Below are positions 37,521 to 47,227 of a stretch of 64,000 bases of DNA, one piece after another. The DNA is taken from contig NZ_MWWV01000009.1 in NCBI RefSeq assembly GCF_002259645.1, forward strand, positions 62,001-126,000. The letters run 5' to 3'. This DNA comes from Bifidobacterium tissieri. GTDB taxonomy: Bacteria > Actinomycetota > Actinomycetes > Actinomycetales > Bifidobacteriaceae. The notes under the pieces were generated by a model, which was not told where the DNA came from, searched no databases, and saw only the letters and a list, made by a program, of their open reading frames with translations. Position 1 is the stretch's first letter; every line of letters starts with the position of its first letter. The position numbers were made by a program, and so were the translations under genes.

Positions 37521-37650
37521 AAGACAGTGCCCACATACCGTACGCCGCCCTCACTTAGTGTGATCACACTAACAAATGGAGTTGTTGGAATTTCAACGGT
37601 TTCGGGCAGTCTGGCTCGTTAGTGTGATCACACTAAGGAGCACACTAAGG
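37521..37650. repeat. Direct repeat, left copy flanking the mannoside cluster
   Basis: The first 116 bp match 43826-43941 with 3 mismatches, and weaker similarity continues to about 37650. It contains two TTAGTGTGATCACACTAA palindromes (around 37555-37572 and 37619-37636) around a core with TTGGAATTTCAACGGTTTCG. It begins 35 bp past the mannose isomerase stop and may terminate that operon. Confidence 0.88.
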
Positions 37651-37670
37651 AAGAGCGGCGTATGGGACGG

Positions 37671-38912
37671 TTAGCGAGATTGCTGGGCAGTCACCGCAAT
37701 GGACAACGACGGATCAGCGAGCGGAATCATCATCGACTGCGTGGCGTGATACAGATCGGACTTGCCCGGCCATACCGTGCCGATCGGGCGATTGTCACGA
37801 TCGAGCTGATGGAACCAGGATCCGTTGATGTGGTCGATCACCGTGCTGTCGGCATACTGCAGGAACGTGGCGTACCAGTCGGCGTATTCGGCACGGCCGG
37901 TCACATGCGCCAGCACGGACGACGTGTTGATCGCCTCGGCAAGCGTCCAATGCATGCGGTCATGCACGACCGGCGCGCCCTGCCAGTCGGTGGTGTAGAC
38001 GATGCCGGGCGCACCGTCGGCGTCCCAACCGTCGGCGACGGCACGCTGGAACAGCTGCTCGGCGACGTCGACCAGCTGCGCCTTGCGTGATTCAGCCAGT
38101 CCGGCGCTCAGCGCGTACTGGGTAATGAGTCGCGCCCATTCGATGCCATGGCCCGGAGTGGCGCCGTACGGCTTGAACTGGTCGTCCTTCCGGTCGGCGT
38201 TGCATTCGAGATCGAGACTCCAGTCGGCGTGGAAGTGCTCGGGAATGCGCCATCCGTTGCCTTCGGCCCAGCCGACGACATGGTCGATGATACGGCCGGC
38301 ACGTTCACGCCACGATTCGTCTCCGGTGACGTCGGCCACCGCGAGGAACGCCTCGACCGAATGCATGTTGGCGTTGATGCCACGGTACGGGTCGAGTTCG
38401 GTGAAGTCCTCGTTCCACGTATCAACGGACAGGCCGACCTCGTCGTCCCAGAAGCGCGTGAGGAACACCTGCTGGGCGTCGGCGAGCAGTTCGGCGGCAC
38501 CCGGCCGGCCGAGCAGCGTGGCGGACGATGCGGCCAGCAGTACGAAGGCGTGCGCATAGCACTGCTTGATGCCGATGTGCCCGCCTTCGGGGGTGACCGC
38601 GGCGTACCAGCCGCCGTTGGTGTCATCGTGCAGTTCGCCCTTGAGTCCCTTGAGTCCGGCGTCGACCAGTTCCTCGGCACCCGGATGGCCGACGAATGCG
38701 GCGAGCGCGTAGACGTGGGTCATGCGACAGGTGATCCACGTCTCGCGGTTGCGGTCCTTCCACGGGGTACCGTCGTCGCCCAGCCAGTAGGAGCCGCCGG
38801 TCGGCGAGGGGAAGGCGTGGCCGAAGTTCATGAGACTGTCACGCTGCGTGTTGAGCCAGTCGCGGTTTTCAGAGGTGCCGAGCCGGTATGCGGCGTTCGT
38901 AATGGAGGTCAT
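37671..38912 (-). CDS. AGE-family sugar isomerase, probably D-mannose isomerase
   Basis: 413 residues of the N-acylglucosamine 2-epimerase (alpha/alpha-barrel) family. RMTHVYALAAF, HAFVLLAASSAT, NANMHSVEAF (His184), GHGIEWARL (His255) and GKSDLYHATQ (His about 387) match the aldose-ketose isomerase branch (YihS and bacterial mannose isomerases) better than GlcNAc epimerases. The likely reaction is mannose to fructose, releasing mannose units into fructose-6-phosphate metabolism. AAAGGA before ATG 38912 fixes the start. It is the last gene of an operon with a GH2 mannosidase and a GH1 glycosidase, which fits this role. Cellobiose or mannobiose 2-epimerase is a less likely alternative. Confidence 0.8.
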   Translation of the reverse strand: MTSITNAAYRLGTSENRDWLNTQRDSLMNFGHAFPSPTGGSYWLGDDGTPWKDRNRETWITCRMTHVYALAAFVGHPGAEELVDAGLKGLKGELHDDTNGGWYAAVTPEGGHIGIKQCYAHAFVLLAASSATLLGRPGAAELLADAQQVFLTRFWDDEVGLSVDTWNEDFTELDPYRGINANMHSVEAFLAVADVTGDESWRERAGRIIDHVVGWAEGNGWRIPEHFHADWSLDLECNADRKDDQFKPYGATPGHGIEWARLITQYALSAGLAESRKAQLVDVAEQLFQRAVADGWDADGAPGIVYTTDWQGAPVVHDRMHWTLAEAINTSSVLAHVTGRAEYADWYATFLQYADSTVIDHINGSWFHQLDRDNRPIGTVWPGKSDLYHATQSMMIPLADPSLSIAVTAQQSR

Positions 38913-38991
38913 CGATGATTCCTTTCCGTAGTTCTTCCGTAGTTCTGCAGCATGTAGCATGCAGTGTGCACGGCGTGAAGTGGCGTTGCTC

Positions 38992-41694
38992 CTACCACTG
39001 GCGCTTGAGATCGTTGGCGCTGCGCAGTACGTTCGGATCGGCGAACACGTTGGGATCGGCCACGTCGGCAGTGGATGCGATACGCCAGGTCACCGTGTCG
39101 CCCGGCAGCAGGCTGACCATGCCGTCGGAGACGGTGGCGTTGTCGTCGACTTTGTCGGCCATGCAGAACAGATCGCGGACGTAGCCGGTCGCCGTCACCG
39201 TCAGGTCATAACCGTCGTCGACGGGCGTGACGTCGGCGTGGAACGCACGGTCGGGCGCCAACAGGTTCTGGTCGATTACTTCGGCCGGATTGTAGATTAC
39301 GCGGGCAAACGCCGGCGCGGAATCAGCAGCGAAGGCAGCGGCGGCTTCAGCGACCAGCAGCTCGTTCGACGGATCGTCAAATCCGGCAAGCGTTTCGGAC
39401 AGCGGTAATGCGACGTGCGACACGGCGTCCACAGTCACATCGAACGTGGCGGCGGCGAGTACGGTGCCGTCGAGCGTCACCCGGCGGACGGTCCAGGTGC
39501 CCGACCATGCCGTACGGGTGTCGTTGAGCACGATGAGTTCAAGATGATCGGGGGCGACGGCCTTGCCTTCCCAGCTGTGGTCTTCGCGGGCGCGGTCGGA
39601 TGTGCGCGGCTGGATCGTGGCGAAGCGCGGCGCGAAGAAGTCCCGAGAGGCGTACCACATGGGCTTGCGATGCCCGTAGTAGTCCACGGCGGCCCAGGAG
39701 ACGACCGGCCAGTCGTCGTTGAGCTGCCAGATGAGCGCACCGGCGTTCACGGGTTCGAGGGAGCGCATGTGTTCTACGCCGAAGCGGATGGCCTGCGCCT
39801 GCTGCAACTGGCATGCCCAGTGCCAGTCTTCGATGTTCGTCCACACGTCGGTGGGGATCAGCCAGTCACGCGTGCCGTCGGCACGGTAACTCACGTCGTC
39901 GATGTTGCCGGGTGTGATATGCGAACGCATGCCGCGGGCAAGCTTGTAGTTGCCGCCCATGGCTTTCTGATGCACGAGCATCTGCGTGCCGAACGGATCC
40001 ATGGGATCGTCGTGCACCACACGCTTGAGTGTACTGAATGTGGGCGGGGCCTGATAGCCGAATTCGTCGGCGAAACGCGGCGTGTAGTCACGGTATTTGC
40101 GGTAGTCCACGCGGTTCCAGACGTCCCAGATGTGCATGGTGCCGTCGGTGTCACGGTTGGCGTCGACGAATTTGCTGAAGCTCATCGGGGAGCTGGGAAG
40201 GTACACGTGCGTGGGGTCGAGTTCGGCGAGCAGCTTCGGGAAAAGTTCGGCGTAATAGTAGTCACCCCAGCCTTTTTCACCGTAGCCGTATTCGTTGGCG
40301 GCGCGGTCGTCGTCACGCAGCGCCTGCTGCACGCCACCCCATTCGGAGTAGGCCACGTAGTTTTCGTTGGAGCCGTTCCAGACGATCAGGCTCGGATGAG
40401 GGCACAGTCGGGTGATCTGCTGACGGGCCTCGTCTTCGATTTCGGCACGGGTTTCGGCGTCTTCGGGGTAGGAGGCGCAGGCAAGCATGAAGTCCTGCCA
40501 CACCATGATGCCGTATTCGTCGGCCAGATCGTAGAAGTCGTCGGTTTCGTAGATGCTGCCGCCCCAGGCACGCACCATGTTGGAGTTGGATTCCACCAGA
40601 TCAAGGAACCGCCGCTCGTAGAAGTCATGATCGCCGCGCGTGATGAATGCGTCGATCGGCACCCAGTTGTAACCGCGGGCATGCACGGGCACGCCGTTGA
40701 CGGAGATCTGGAACGGGCGGCCCACGACATCGGCACGGGTGTCGACGTGGGTGGTCCGGAAGCCAACGCGTCCCTGCCATACGGCGTCGCCGGCGGTCAC
40801 GGTCACGTCGTATAGCGGCTGGTCGCCGTAGCCACGCGGCCACCACAGTTCGGCGTTCGGCACGTCCACAGTGACGGTGGTGGCATTACGTCCCTGCTCT
40901 ACAACGCCGGGAACGGTGATGTCGACGCCGTGCCCCTGTACACGAACCTCGACCGGCACGGCCTGCTGTCCGGCGTGGGCGTCCATGACGGTGGGCACGC
41001 GTCCGGAACCGGCACGTTCGATCTCCATGGTGCAGTTCAGTACGCCAGTACCGTTGCCACGCACGTCCACGAGCGGGCGGACGGCGGACAGACGAACTGA
41101 TGACCATGAGTCGATGCCGATGGGCTGCCAGATTCCGGCGCAGGCCACGTCGATGCCCCAGTCCCAGCCGAACTGGTAGCTCGGCTTGCGCAGTTGGTTG
41201 AACGCGTGATGCTCGGTGTGCGGATAGTAGCCGAGACGCTGTTCGCGTGCGTCGGATTCGCGCACGGATGATGCGAAGAGGATTTCGATCGTGTTGTCGC
41301 CGTCGTGGAGCATCGGACGGACATCCCAGCGGTAGGCGCGATGATAGTTCTGCGTGGAGCCGACGTAACGGCCGTTGAGGATGATTGTGGCCACGGTGTC
41401 GAGTCCGTAGGCCACCAGATCATGCCGGTCAGCGCCGTCGTCATGCCAGTCGAACGTGCAGGAGTATCGCCAGTCGACGTCGCCGATCCACTGCTGGCGG
41501 GTTTCGTTGTCGGCGTCGAAGGGCTCGTCGATCAGTCCGGCGGCGACGAGGTCCAGGGTGATCTCACCGGGGACCGTGGCGGCGATGCCGGCGGCCAGTT
41601 GGGCACGCAGCGACGCGGGCGCGGCTTCGGGATTGGTGGCGTAGGCCGTCCACCCGGCATGCAGGGGGTGGAACGTGGCAGGCGTGTGGTTCAT
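38992..41694 (-). CDS. GH2 beta-mannosidase
   Basis: 900 residues without a signal peptide, so intracellular. The domain order is a GH2 sugar-binding domain (1-200), Ig-like beta-sandwich (about 205-330), TIM barrel (about 330-640) and two C-terminal beta domains. VWNGSNEN holds the acid/base Glu444 and FADEFGYQAPP the nucleophile Glu544; both flanks are characteristic of beta-mannosidases rather than beta-galactosidases. It would release mannose from the non-reducing ends of imported manno-oligosaccharides. The GGAGA site favours ATG 41694. It sits between the GH1 gene and the mannose isomerase in a three-gene operon. Confidence 0.92.
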   Translation of the reverse strand: MNHTPATFHPLHAGWTAYATNPEAAPASLRAQLAAGIAATVPGEITLDLVAAGLIDEPFDADNETRQQWIGDVDWRYSCTFDWHDDGADRHDLVAYGLDTVATIILNGRYVGSTQNYHRAYRWDVRPMLHDGDNTIEILFASSVRESDAREQRLGYYPHTEHHAFNQLRKPSYQFGWDWGIDVACAGIWQPIGIDSWSSVRLSAVRPLVDVRGNGTGVLNCTMEIERAGSGRVPTVMDAHAGQQAVPVEVRVQGHGVDITVPGVVEQGRNATTVTVDVPNAELWWPRGYGDQPLYDVTVTAGDAVWQGRVGFRTTHVDTRADVVGRPFQISVNGVPVHARGYNWVPIDAFITRGDHDFYERRFLDLVESNSNMVRAWGGSIYETDDFYDLADEYGIMVWQDFMLACASYPEDAETRAEIEDEARQQITRLCPHPSLIVWNGSNENYVAYSEWGGVQQALRDDDRAANEYGYGEKGWGDYYYAELFPKLLAELDPTHVYLPSSPMSFSKFVDANRDTDGTMHIWDVWNRVDYRKYRDYTPRFADEFGYQAPPTFSTLKRVVHDDPMDPFGTQMLVHQKAMGGNYKLARGMRSHITPGNIDDVSYRADGTRDWLIPTDVWTNIEDWHWACQLQQAQAIRFGVEHMRSLEPVNAGALIWQLNDDWPVVSWAAVDYYGHRKPMWYASRDFFAPRFATIQPRTSDRAREDHSWEGKAVAPDHLELIVLNDTRTAWSGTWTVRRVTLDGTVLAAATFDVTVDAVSHVALPLSETLAGFDDPSNELLVAEAAAAFAADSAPAFARVIYNPAEVIDQNLLAPDRAFHADVTPVDDGYDLTVTATGYVRDLFCMADKVDDNATVSDGMVSLLPGDTVTWRIASTADVADPNVFADPNVLRSANDLKRQW

Positions 41695-41833
41695 GATGGT
41701 CTCCATATACTTCGCTGTTGTGGTGATTATCGCGGGTTTTGCAAGGGGTGCAGGGGCGCAAGGGTGCGGGGCGAGGGCTGCGAGATGCGAGGATTCGCCG
41801 ATCGTGATGACGTGTGACGATCAGTCGTTGCGA

Positions 41834-43216
41834 TCAGTCGTTGTCCGGGATGCGGCGCTGGGCGATGAGACGCTGGTACCAGTAGTAGCTGTCCTTCGGC
41901 GTGCGTTCCAGAGTCGTGTAGTCCACGTAGGTGATGCCGAAACGCTTGGTGTAGCCGAACGCCCATTCGAAGTTGTCCATCAGCGACCATACGAAGTAGC
42001 CGCGCAGATCGACGCCTTCGTCCATGGCCCGCTGGGCGGCTTCGAAGTGGCGACGCAGATAGTCGATACGCAGAGCGTCGTGCACGGCCTTGGTACCGTC
42101 CGCCGCGATTTCGAGATGATCATCCACGGCCATGCCGTTTTCGGTGACGATGAGCGGGATCTCCGGATAGTTGTTGTGCACACGGACCAGCAGATCATGC
42201 AGACCGTCGGGATCGATGTTCCATCCCATTTCGGTGTGCGGACCGGCGGTGGGCAGCCAGTCGACGTCGCTGGCACCGGGCGCAGTGCTTGCGGCGGTGG
42301 ACTGCGGGAACTGCGGACGGTCGCTCATGGCAAGCAGCGAGGTGTTGTAGTAGTTGATGCCGAACACGTCGATCGGCTGGTGGATCTGCTCGAGATCGCC
42401 GTCCTTGATGAAGTCCCAGTCACAGATGCCGCGGGTGATGGCGAACAACTCGTCTGGATAGTAGCCGCGCAGCATGGGGTCGAGCCACACGCGGTTGGCG
42501 ATGAGGTCCAGACGATGCACGGCGTCGGCGTCTCCGCGGTTGAGCTGGAGGTTGCAGGTGACCGAGACTTCCGAGCGGTCGCCCACCTGGGCGCGTACGG
42601 CCTGGGCCATAAGACCGTGAGCGAGGTTCAGATGGTGCACTGCAGGGAACGCGCCGGGACCGAGGCCCAGACCGGGGGCGTGCTCGGTGGCACCGTAGCT
42701 GAGATAGGAGGAGCACCATGGCTCGTTGAGCGTGGTGTAGGTATGGATGCGGTCGCCAAGGCGTTCGGCCACCACGCTCGCGTATTCGCCAAGACGGTAG
42801 GCGGTTTCGCGATTCAGCCAGCCGCCTTTGTCGCCAAGGTATTGCGGCAGGTCCCAGTGGTAGAGGGTGACGATCGGCTGGATGCCCTTCTCCAGCAGGG
42901 CATCGGTGATGCGTTCGTAGAAGTCGAGGCCCTCTTCGTTGACCGGACCGCCTTCGACAGGCATGATGCGCGGCATGGATACCGAGAATCGGTAGGCGTT
43001 CACGCCGAGGTCGGCGAGCAGTGCGATGTCGTCACGCCAGCGATGGTAGGAGTCGCAGGCCACGTCACCGGTATCGCCGTTTACGGTGCGACCGGGCGTA
43101 TGGCTGAACGTATCCCAGATGGAGGCGCACCGGCCGCCTTCGTGTACACCGCCTTCGATCTGGTAGGAGGCAGTGGCCGTGCCGAAGAGAAAATCATTGG
43201 GAAATGTGGTGCTCAT
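41834..43216 (-). CDS. GH1 beta-glycosidase (beta-glucosidase/mannosidase)
   Basis: 460 residues, full-length GH1. The acid/base is Glu165 in TLNEPWC and the nucleophile Glu359 in VTENGMAV; the N-terminal FLFGTATASYQIEGG signature is present. No signal peptide, so intracellular. With the GH2 mannosidase it could remove glucose from glucomannan oligosaccharides, or mannose. AAAGGAG stands 5 bp before ATG 43216. It is the first gene of the GH1-GH2-isomerase operon and has an excellent copy of the shared operator 76 bp upstream. Confidence 0.92.
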   Translation of the reverse strand: MSTTFPNDFLFGTATASYQIEGGVHEGGRCASIWDTFSHTPGRTVNGDTGDVACDSYHRWRDDIALLADLGVNAYRFSVSMPRIMPVEGGPVNEEGLDFYERITDALLEKGIQPIVTLYHWDLPQYLGDKGGWLNRETAYRLGEYASVVAERLGDRIHTYTTLNEPWCSSYLSYGATEHAPGLGLGPGAFPAVHHLNLAHGLMAQAVRAQVGDRSEVSVTCNLQLNRGDADAVHRLDLIANRVWLDPMLRGYYPDELFAITRGICDWDFIKDGDLEQIHQPIDVFGINYYNTSLLAMSDRPQFPQSTAASTAPGASDVDWLPTAGPHTEMGWNIDPDGLHDLLVRVHNNYPEIPLIVTENGMAVDDHLEIAADGTKAVHDALRIDYLRRHFEAAQRAMDEGVDLRGYFVWSLMDNFEWAFGYTKRFGITYVDYTTLERTPKDSYYWYQRLIAQRRIPDND

Positions 43217-43825
43217 ACTTGCTCCTTTGCCGATGATGCGTCTGATGAGTGCCGGCATGCCGGCGTGCTGGTGCTAATGTACCACATTTTTCTTAATCGC
43301 TTAAGTAGTAGTGTCGCAAATCTCTATTTATTTTTAATATATTTTTAATGATGTCTAACTATTTTTGATCAGCGATTACAATGATGACCAGATCGACGAA
43401 GAAGCCAACTCGCGTATAATCCCATATATATCAACGTTTTCCGTCGCTTCATATCAGAATTCGACATACTCTGCCGCCTCTCCGACGCTTCTGTCGAAAA
43501 AGCGCATATCCAACAGCACGACACACTTAATCGGTTCAGAAATTGAAGATCATCGACGTTTGCGCCGCGACGAGATCATACCCACTAGGCAACAACCGAG
43601 ATGGAGAATGTTTTCGATCGCCGACGTTCACAATGACCGCAAGAACGACAGGTCCTCATGGCGGAGCCACACGGCCCGTTCGACATCATCAATAAAACTG
43701 AAACGCTTAACTAAAACCACGGTGAATCAGTATTCCAACATCGTTCGGCGAAGCATGCCTTCGACGCCGGATTCTCCGCCGCTCCGCCGGCGGCATACCG
43801 CAAACCTCTCTCAATCCCAGCCCGC
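43217..43825. other. AT-rich leader of the GH1 operon with three operator copies
   Basis: About 610 bp with much lower GC than its surroundings and no convincing gene. Besides the operator at 43292-43305, further copies lie at 43526-43539 (CTTAATCGGTTCAG) and 43698-43711 (CTGAAACGCTTAAC). Confidence 0.6.
43292..43305. promoter_or_regulatory. Operator of the GH1-GH2-isomerase operon
   Basis: CTTAATCGCTTAAG is the best copy of the shared operator (palindromic except at two central positions). It lies just upstream of a TACATT hexamer on the minus strand. Confidence 0.75.
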
Positions 43826-43956
43826 AAGACAGTGCCCACATACCGTACGTCGCTCTCTCTTAGTGTGATCACACTAACAAATGGAGTTGTTGGAATTTCA
43901 ACGGTTTCGGGCAGTCTGGCTCGTTAGTGTGATCACACTAACGATCACACTAGGGG
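43826..43956. repeat. Direct repeat, right copy flanking the mannoside cluster
   Basis: Copy of 37521-37650 in the same orientation (3 mismatches over 116 bp). It includes both TTAGTGTGATCACACTAA palindromes. Confidence 0.88.
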
Positions 43957-43959
43957 GAA

Positions 43960-44007
43960 TAGAAAAAGGCTGTCGTCCCGCACATGAGTATGTACGGGAC
44001 GACAGCC
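43960..44007 (-). terminator. Terminator of ilvC paralogue 2
   Basis: On the minus strand a 13-bp perfect stem (GGCTGTCGTCCCG / CGGGACGACAGCC) is followed by TTTTTCTATT. Confidence 0.9.
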
Positions 44008-44061
44008 GTAACAGCCTTGACAGGCTTAGCTCACGCGGCCAAGCTTAGGGCCGCGCCCAAA

Positions 44062-45114
44062 TCACTGGACCTGGGTACGAGCGATCTTGCCGTTGAAGGA
44101 CTCAGCCTCATCGGCATCCTTGGCCGGGCCGTTGTTCCAGGAGAACATGGCACGCAGCTTCGGGCCAACGGTCTCCAGGTGCGGGTGAGAGAACTCTTCC
44201 TGCAGCTTCTTGAACTTCGGAGCGCCAGCGGCCTGATCATCCATGAACTCCTTGGCGAAGGAGCCGTCCTGAATGCGCTTGAGCTGGTACTGCATGCGCT
44301 TCTTGGTCTCGTCGGTGATGACGGTGGAGGTGTAGTCGCCGTACTGAGCGGTGTCGGAGCAGGACCAACGGGCCTTGTTCAGACCACCCTCGTTGGCGAG
44401 GTCCACCAGCATCTTCAGCTCGTGGAACACCTCGAAGTAGGCGATCTCCGGCTGGTAGCCGGCCTCGGTCAGCACGTCGAAACCAAGGTCGCACAGGTGG
44501 TTGATGCCGCCCATGAGGACGTCCTGCTCACCGAACAGATCGGTCTCGGTCTCTTCCTTGAAGGTGGTCTTGATGGCGCCGGCGCGCAGAGCGCCGAGAG
44601 CCTTGGCGTAAGCCAGGGTGATGGCCCAGCCGTCACCACGAGGATCCTGCTCCACAGCCACAACCACCGGGACGCCACGGCCAGCGGCGTACTCACGACG
44701 CACGATGTGACCCGGGCCCTTCGGGGCAACCATGAACACCGGGTGATCCTCGGTGGGCTTGATGTAGCCGTAGTGAATGTTGAAACCATGAGCGAAGGCC
44801 AGAGCAGCGCCCGGCTTCAGGTTCGGCTCAACGTCCTTCTTGTACACGGCGGCCTGGTACTGATCAGGCAGAAGGATCATGACGATGTCGGCCTCAGCCA
44901 CGGCCTCCGGCACGGACTTGACCTCGAGACCCTGCTCCTTGGCGAACTCCACGGACTTGGAGGTCGGGCGCAGGCCGACCACCACGTCGACGCCGGAATC
45001 GCGCAGGTTCAGCGCGTGAGCGTGACCCTGGGAACCGTAGCCGAGGATGGCCACCTTCTTGCCTTCGAGCACGGACAGATCGGCGTCCTTCTCGTACCAG
45101 ATAGTTGCTGCCAT
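44062..45114 (-). CDS. ilvC: Ketol-acid reductoisomerase, paralogue 2
   Basis: 350 residues with the same motifs as paralogue 1 ([48 protein letters not shown]). Differences cluster in the region after LLPDQY and in the C-terminal third, so the copies may differ in kinetics or regulation. AAAGGAG precedes ATG 45114; the in-frame start at 45165 is unlikely. It has its own strong terminator. Paired ilvC genes are known in bifidobacteria, usually close together; here about 6.8 kb separates them. Confidence 0.96.
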   Translation of the reverse strand: MAATIWYEKDADLSVLEGKKVAILGYGSQGHAHALNLRDSGVDVVVGLRPTSKSVEFAKEQGLEVKSVPEAVAEADIVMILLPDQYQAAVYKKDVEPNLKPGAALAFAHGFNIHYGYIKPTEDHPVFMVAPKGPGHIVRREYAAGRGVPVVVAVEQDPRGDGWAITLAYAKALGALRAGAIKTTFKEETETDLFGEQDVLMGGINHLCDLGFDVLTEAGYQPEIAYFEVFHELKMLVDLANEGGLNKARWSCSDTAQYGDYTSTVITDETKKRMQYQLKRIQDGSFAKEFMDDQAAGAPKFKKLQEEFSHPHLETVGPKLRAMFSWNNGPAKDADEAESFNGKIARTQVQ

Positions 45115-45631
45115 GATTGGCACTCCTTTATATGTTGGTGATTGCCGAGCAATGGCGTCCGGCAATCGGTTGAGATTGCTGACGGCCTTCGGCGAGAAGG
45201 ATTGTGTCCTAGACGTTGAAAGTCATCGATCTGGGAACTATTTCTAGTCCTCCAGAGGCCGGCATAAAAGTCGGCGTCCAAATATTGAATTGTTTTTGCC
45301 CGGGTTGCGGACTGGGGCGGGAACGGTTATGTGAGCGTTCGCATACGTGACCATGCACGGTCATGTACGTGCGCGATTTTCCCATCGTGTGGCTTGCTGT
45401 TCACCCGCCCCCGTATTGAGTTTCCCCGATCGGAGACGGATGAGTCAAGCACCGAAAATGACTTTTTGGTGAACTTATTTGACTTATTTGCGACGGTGAA
45501 ACTTAGAACGGGGACTTCACTTGGTGAAGTCGACGTTCGTGCTGAGCCGTCAAACAGGGAGTCCAGTGGACTCCCTGTAGGCGAAGGGAGCGCGACCCAC
45601 GAGCGCGACGGTGAAACTTAGAACGGGGACT
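45115..45631. other. Region between ilvC paralogue 2 and the MHS transporter
   Basis: 517 bp without a convincing gene. It holds the promoter region of ilvC paralogue 2, one copy of a 49-bp direct repeat (45490-45538) and a perfect 25-base palindrome at 45554-45578. No T-box sequence was found. Confidence 0.55.
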
Positions 45632-45653
45632 TCACTTGGTGAAGTCGACGTTC
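45490..45653. repeat. 49-bp perfect direct repeat duplicating the transporter 3' end
   Basis: 45490-45538 and 45605-45653 are identical. The right copy includes the last 22 bases of the MHS transporter gene; the left copy is intergenic. The palindrome ACAGGGAGTCCA/TGGACTCCCTGT (45554-45578) lies between them and probably acts as terminator. Confidence 0.9.
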
Positions 45654-46993
45654 TTAGTTTCACGGCACGACAGCACCGCGACGAGGCAGCACAGGGCCAT
45701 CACGCCGAGGTAGATGCCCACGGAGTGCACACCCCAGTGGGAGCTCAGCCAGGTGGCGATGGTCGGCACGAACGCCGCGCCGACGATGGCGGCCAGATTG
45801 TAGCCGATGCCGGATCCGGAGTAACGAACGTTGGCGTCGAACAGCTCGGGCAGGAATGCACCGATCGGGCCGAACGCGGTGCCCATCAGCGCGAAGCCGA
45901 TGCACAGGAAGGCCATGTTGGCGACGAAGTTGCGCTGGCCGACGATCTCACCGTTCAGCAGGAACGGGAACAGGGCGGCGAACACGACGAGCAGCACGGA
46001 GGAGGTGATGATCACGCGCTTGCGGCCGAACTTGTCGGCGTTCACGCAGGAGATCACGATGAATGCGGCGAACACGCAGATGGCGATCATCAGCATGAGC
46101 AGGTATTCCTGGTTGGTGAAGCCGAGGCTGCCACCGCCTTCGCCCTTGGCCTTGGTGCCCCAGGCGAGGGACCACGTGGCGAGCGTGTAGAACAGCGTGT
46201 AGGTGACGGCGACGAGGAACGTGGCCTGCAGGACCTGCTTCCAGGACTTGCGGAACACCTCGGTGAGCGGGGACTTGACGACCTTCTTCTGCTCCTGGGC
46301 CATGCGGAAGATCGGGGTCTCCTCCATGTGGACGCGGACGACAAGGCCGACGATCACGAGGATGGCGCTCAGCAGGAACGGCACACGCCAACCCCAAGCG
46401 AGCATGGCGTCGGAGTCGTTGAAGGACTCAAGCACGAAGTAGGTGCCGTTGGACAGGAAGAAGCCGATCGGGGCGCCCAGCTCCGGGAAGGAACCGTAGA
46501 GCGCGCGCTTGTCCTCAGGAGCGTTCTCGGTGGCGACCAGAGCCGCGCCGGACCACTCGCCGCCCAGGCCGATGCCCTGGATGAAACGCAGCAGGCAGAG
46601 GATTGCGACCGCGGCGATGCCCCACTGGCTGTAGGTGGGCAGGCAGCCGATGAGGAACGTGCCGACACCCATGGTCATCAGCGAGACGACCAGCGTGGTC
46701 TTGCGGCCCATGCGGTCACCGAAGTGGCCGAACACGAGGGAGCCGAGCGGGCGGGCGATGAACGCGATGGCGAAGGTCAGCAGGCTCATCAGCAGGGCGA
46801 CCGTGGGGTTCGCCTTGTCCGAGAAGAAGATGTGCGGGAAGTAGTTCGCCGCGGCGGTGCCGTAGGCGTAGAAGTCGTAGAATTCGATCGCGGTGCCGAC
46901 CATGGAGGCGGCGATCACGGTCTTGACCGAGTCACGCACCATGGTGGCGGGATTCGCGGCCTCGGCCGCGACAGTCTTGTCGACTGCTGTCAT
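45632..46993 (-). CDS. MHS-family (metabolite:H+ symporter) MFS transporter
   Basis: 453 residues, twelve membrane segments. GTAIEFYDFYAYGTAAA at helix 1 and GIGLGGEWSGAALVATENAPEDKRALYG around helix 5 are diagnostic of the MHS branch, which includes the shikimate, proline/betaine and ketoglutarate carriers. The substrate is not evident. AGGAGA precedes ATG 46993. Upstream lies a short peptide gene with three consecutive Ile codons and a terminator, suggesting control by isoleucine supply. With ilvC next door, a branched-chain amino or keto acid is an attractive candidate substrate. Confidence 0.9.
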   Translation of the reverse strand: MTAVDKTVAAEAANPATMVRDSVKTVIAASMVGTAIEFYDFYAYGTAAANYFPHIFFSDKANPTVALLMSLLTFAIAFIARPLGSLVFGHFGDRMGRKTTLVVSLMTMGVGTFLIGCLPTYSQWGIAAVAILCLLRFIQGIGLGGEWSGAALVATENAPEDKRALYGSFPELGAPIGFFLSNGTYFVLESFNDSDAMLAWGWRVPFLLSAILVIVGLVVRVHMEETPIFRMAQEQKKVVKSPLTEVFRKSWKQVLQATFLVAVTYTLFYTLATWSLAWGTKAKGEGGGSLGFTNQEYLLMLMIAICVFAAFIVISCVNADKFGRKRVIITSSVLLVVFAALFPFLLNGEIVGQRNFVANMAFLCIGFALMGTAFGPIGAFLPELFDANVRYSGSGIGYNLAAIVGAAFVPTIATWLSSHWGVHSVGIYLGVMALCCLVAVLSCRETKNVDFTK

Positions 46994-47137
46994 TTCTAAT
47001 CTCCTGTTAATCACATACGCGTGGGACGTGGCCGATCTGCCACGACGCACGTTCGCGCCCGTATGTGTGAGTGATTTCTCTTCTGTTCTTTGTGACTTTG
47101 CTGAACGATTTCGCCCGGTATAGAACTGCCGAGCATG

Positions 47138-47161
47138 AAAAAACCCCGCTTTTGGCAGGGC
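47138..47161 (-). terminator. Attenuator terminator upstream of the MHS transporter
   Basis: On the minus strand CCCTGC and GCGGGG pair (one G-U) and are followed by six T residues. The ascending arm can alternatively pair with 47185-47194 to form an antiterminator. Confidence 0.7.
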
Positions 47162-47227
47162 TAAAACAGATTTTGTCCGTTCGGGCCCCGCCAATCGTTG
47201 GCGTGCTCGAACAGTGTGAATGCCGAA

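Noticed and set aside
36182-45114. Composite transposon bounded by the ilvC genes
   Set aside because: No transposase or IS ends are present; recombination between the direct repeats explains the layout better.
45115-45300. T-box riboswitch before ilvC paralogue 2
   Set aside because: I looked for the conserved T-box sequence on the minus strand and found none.
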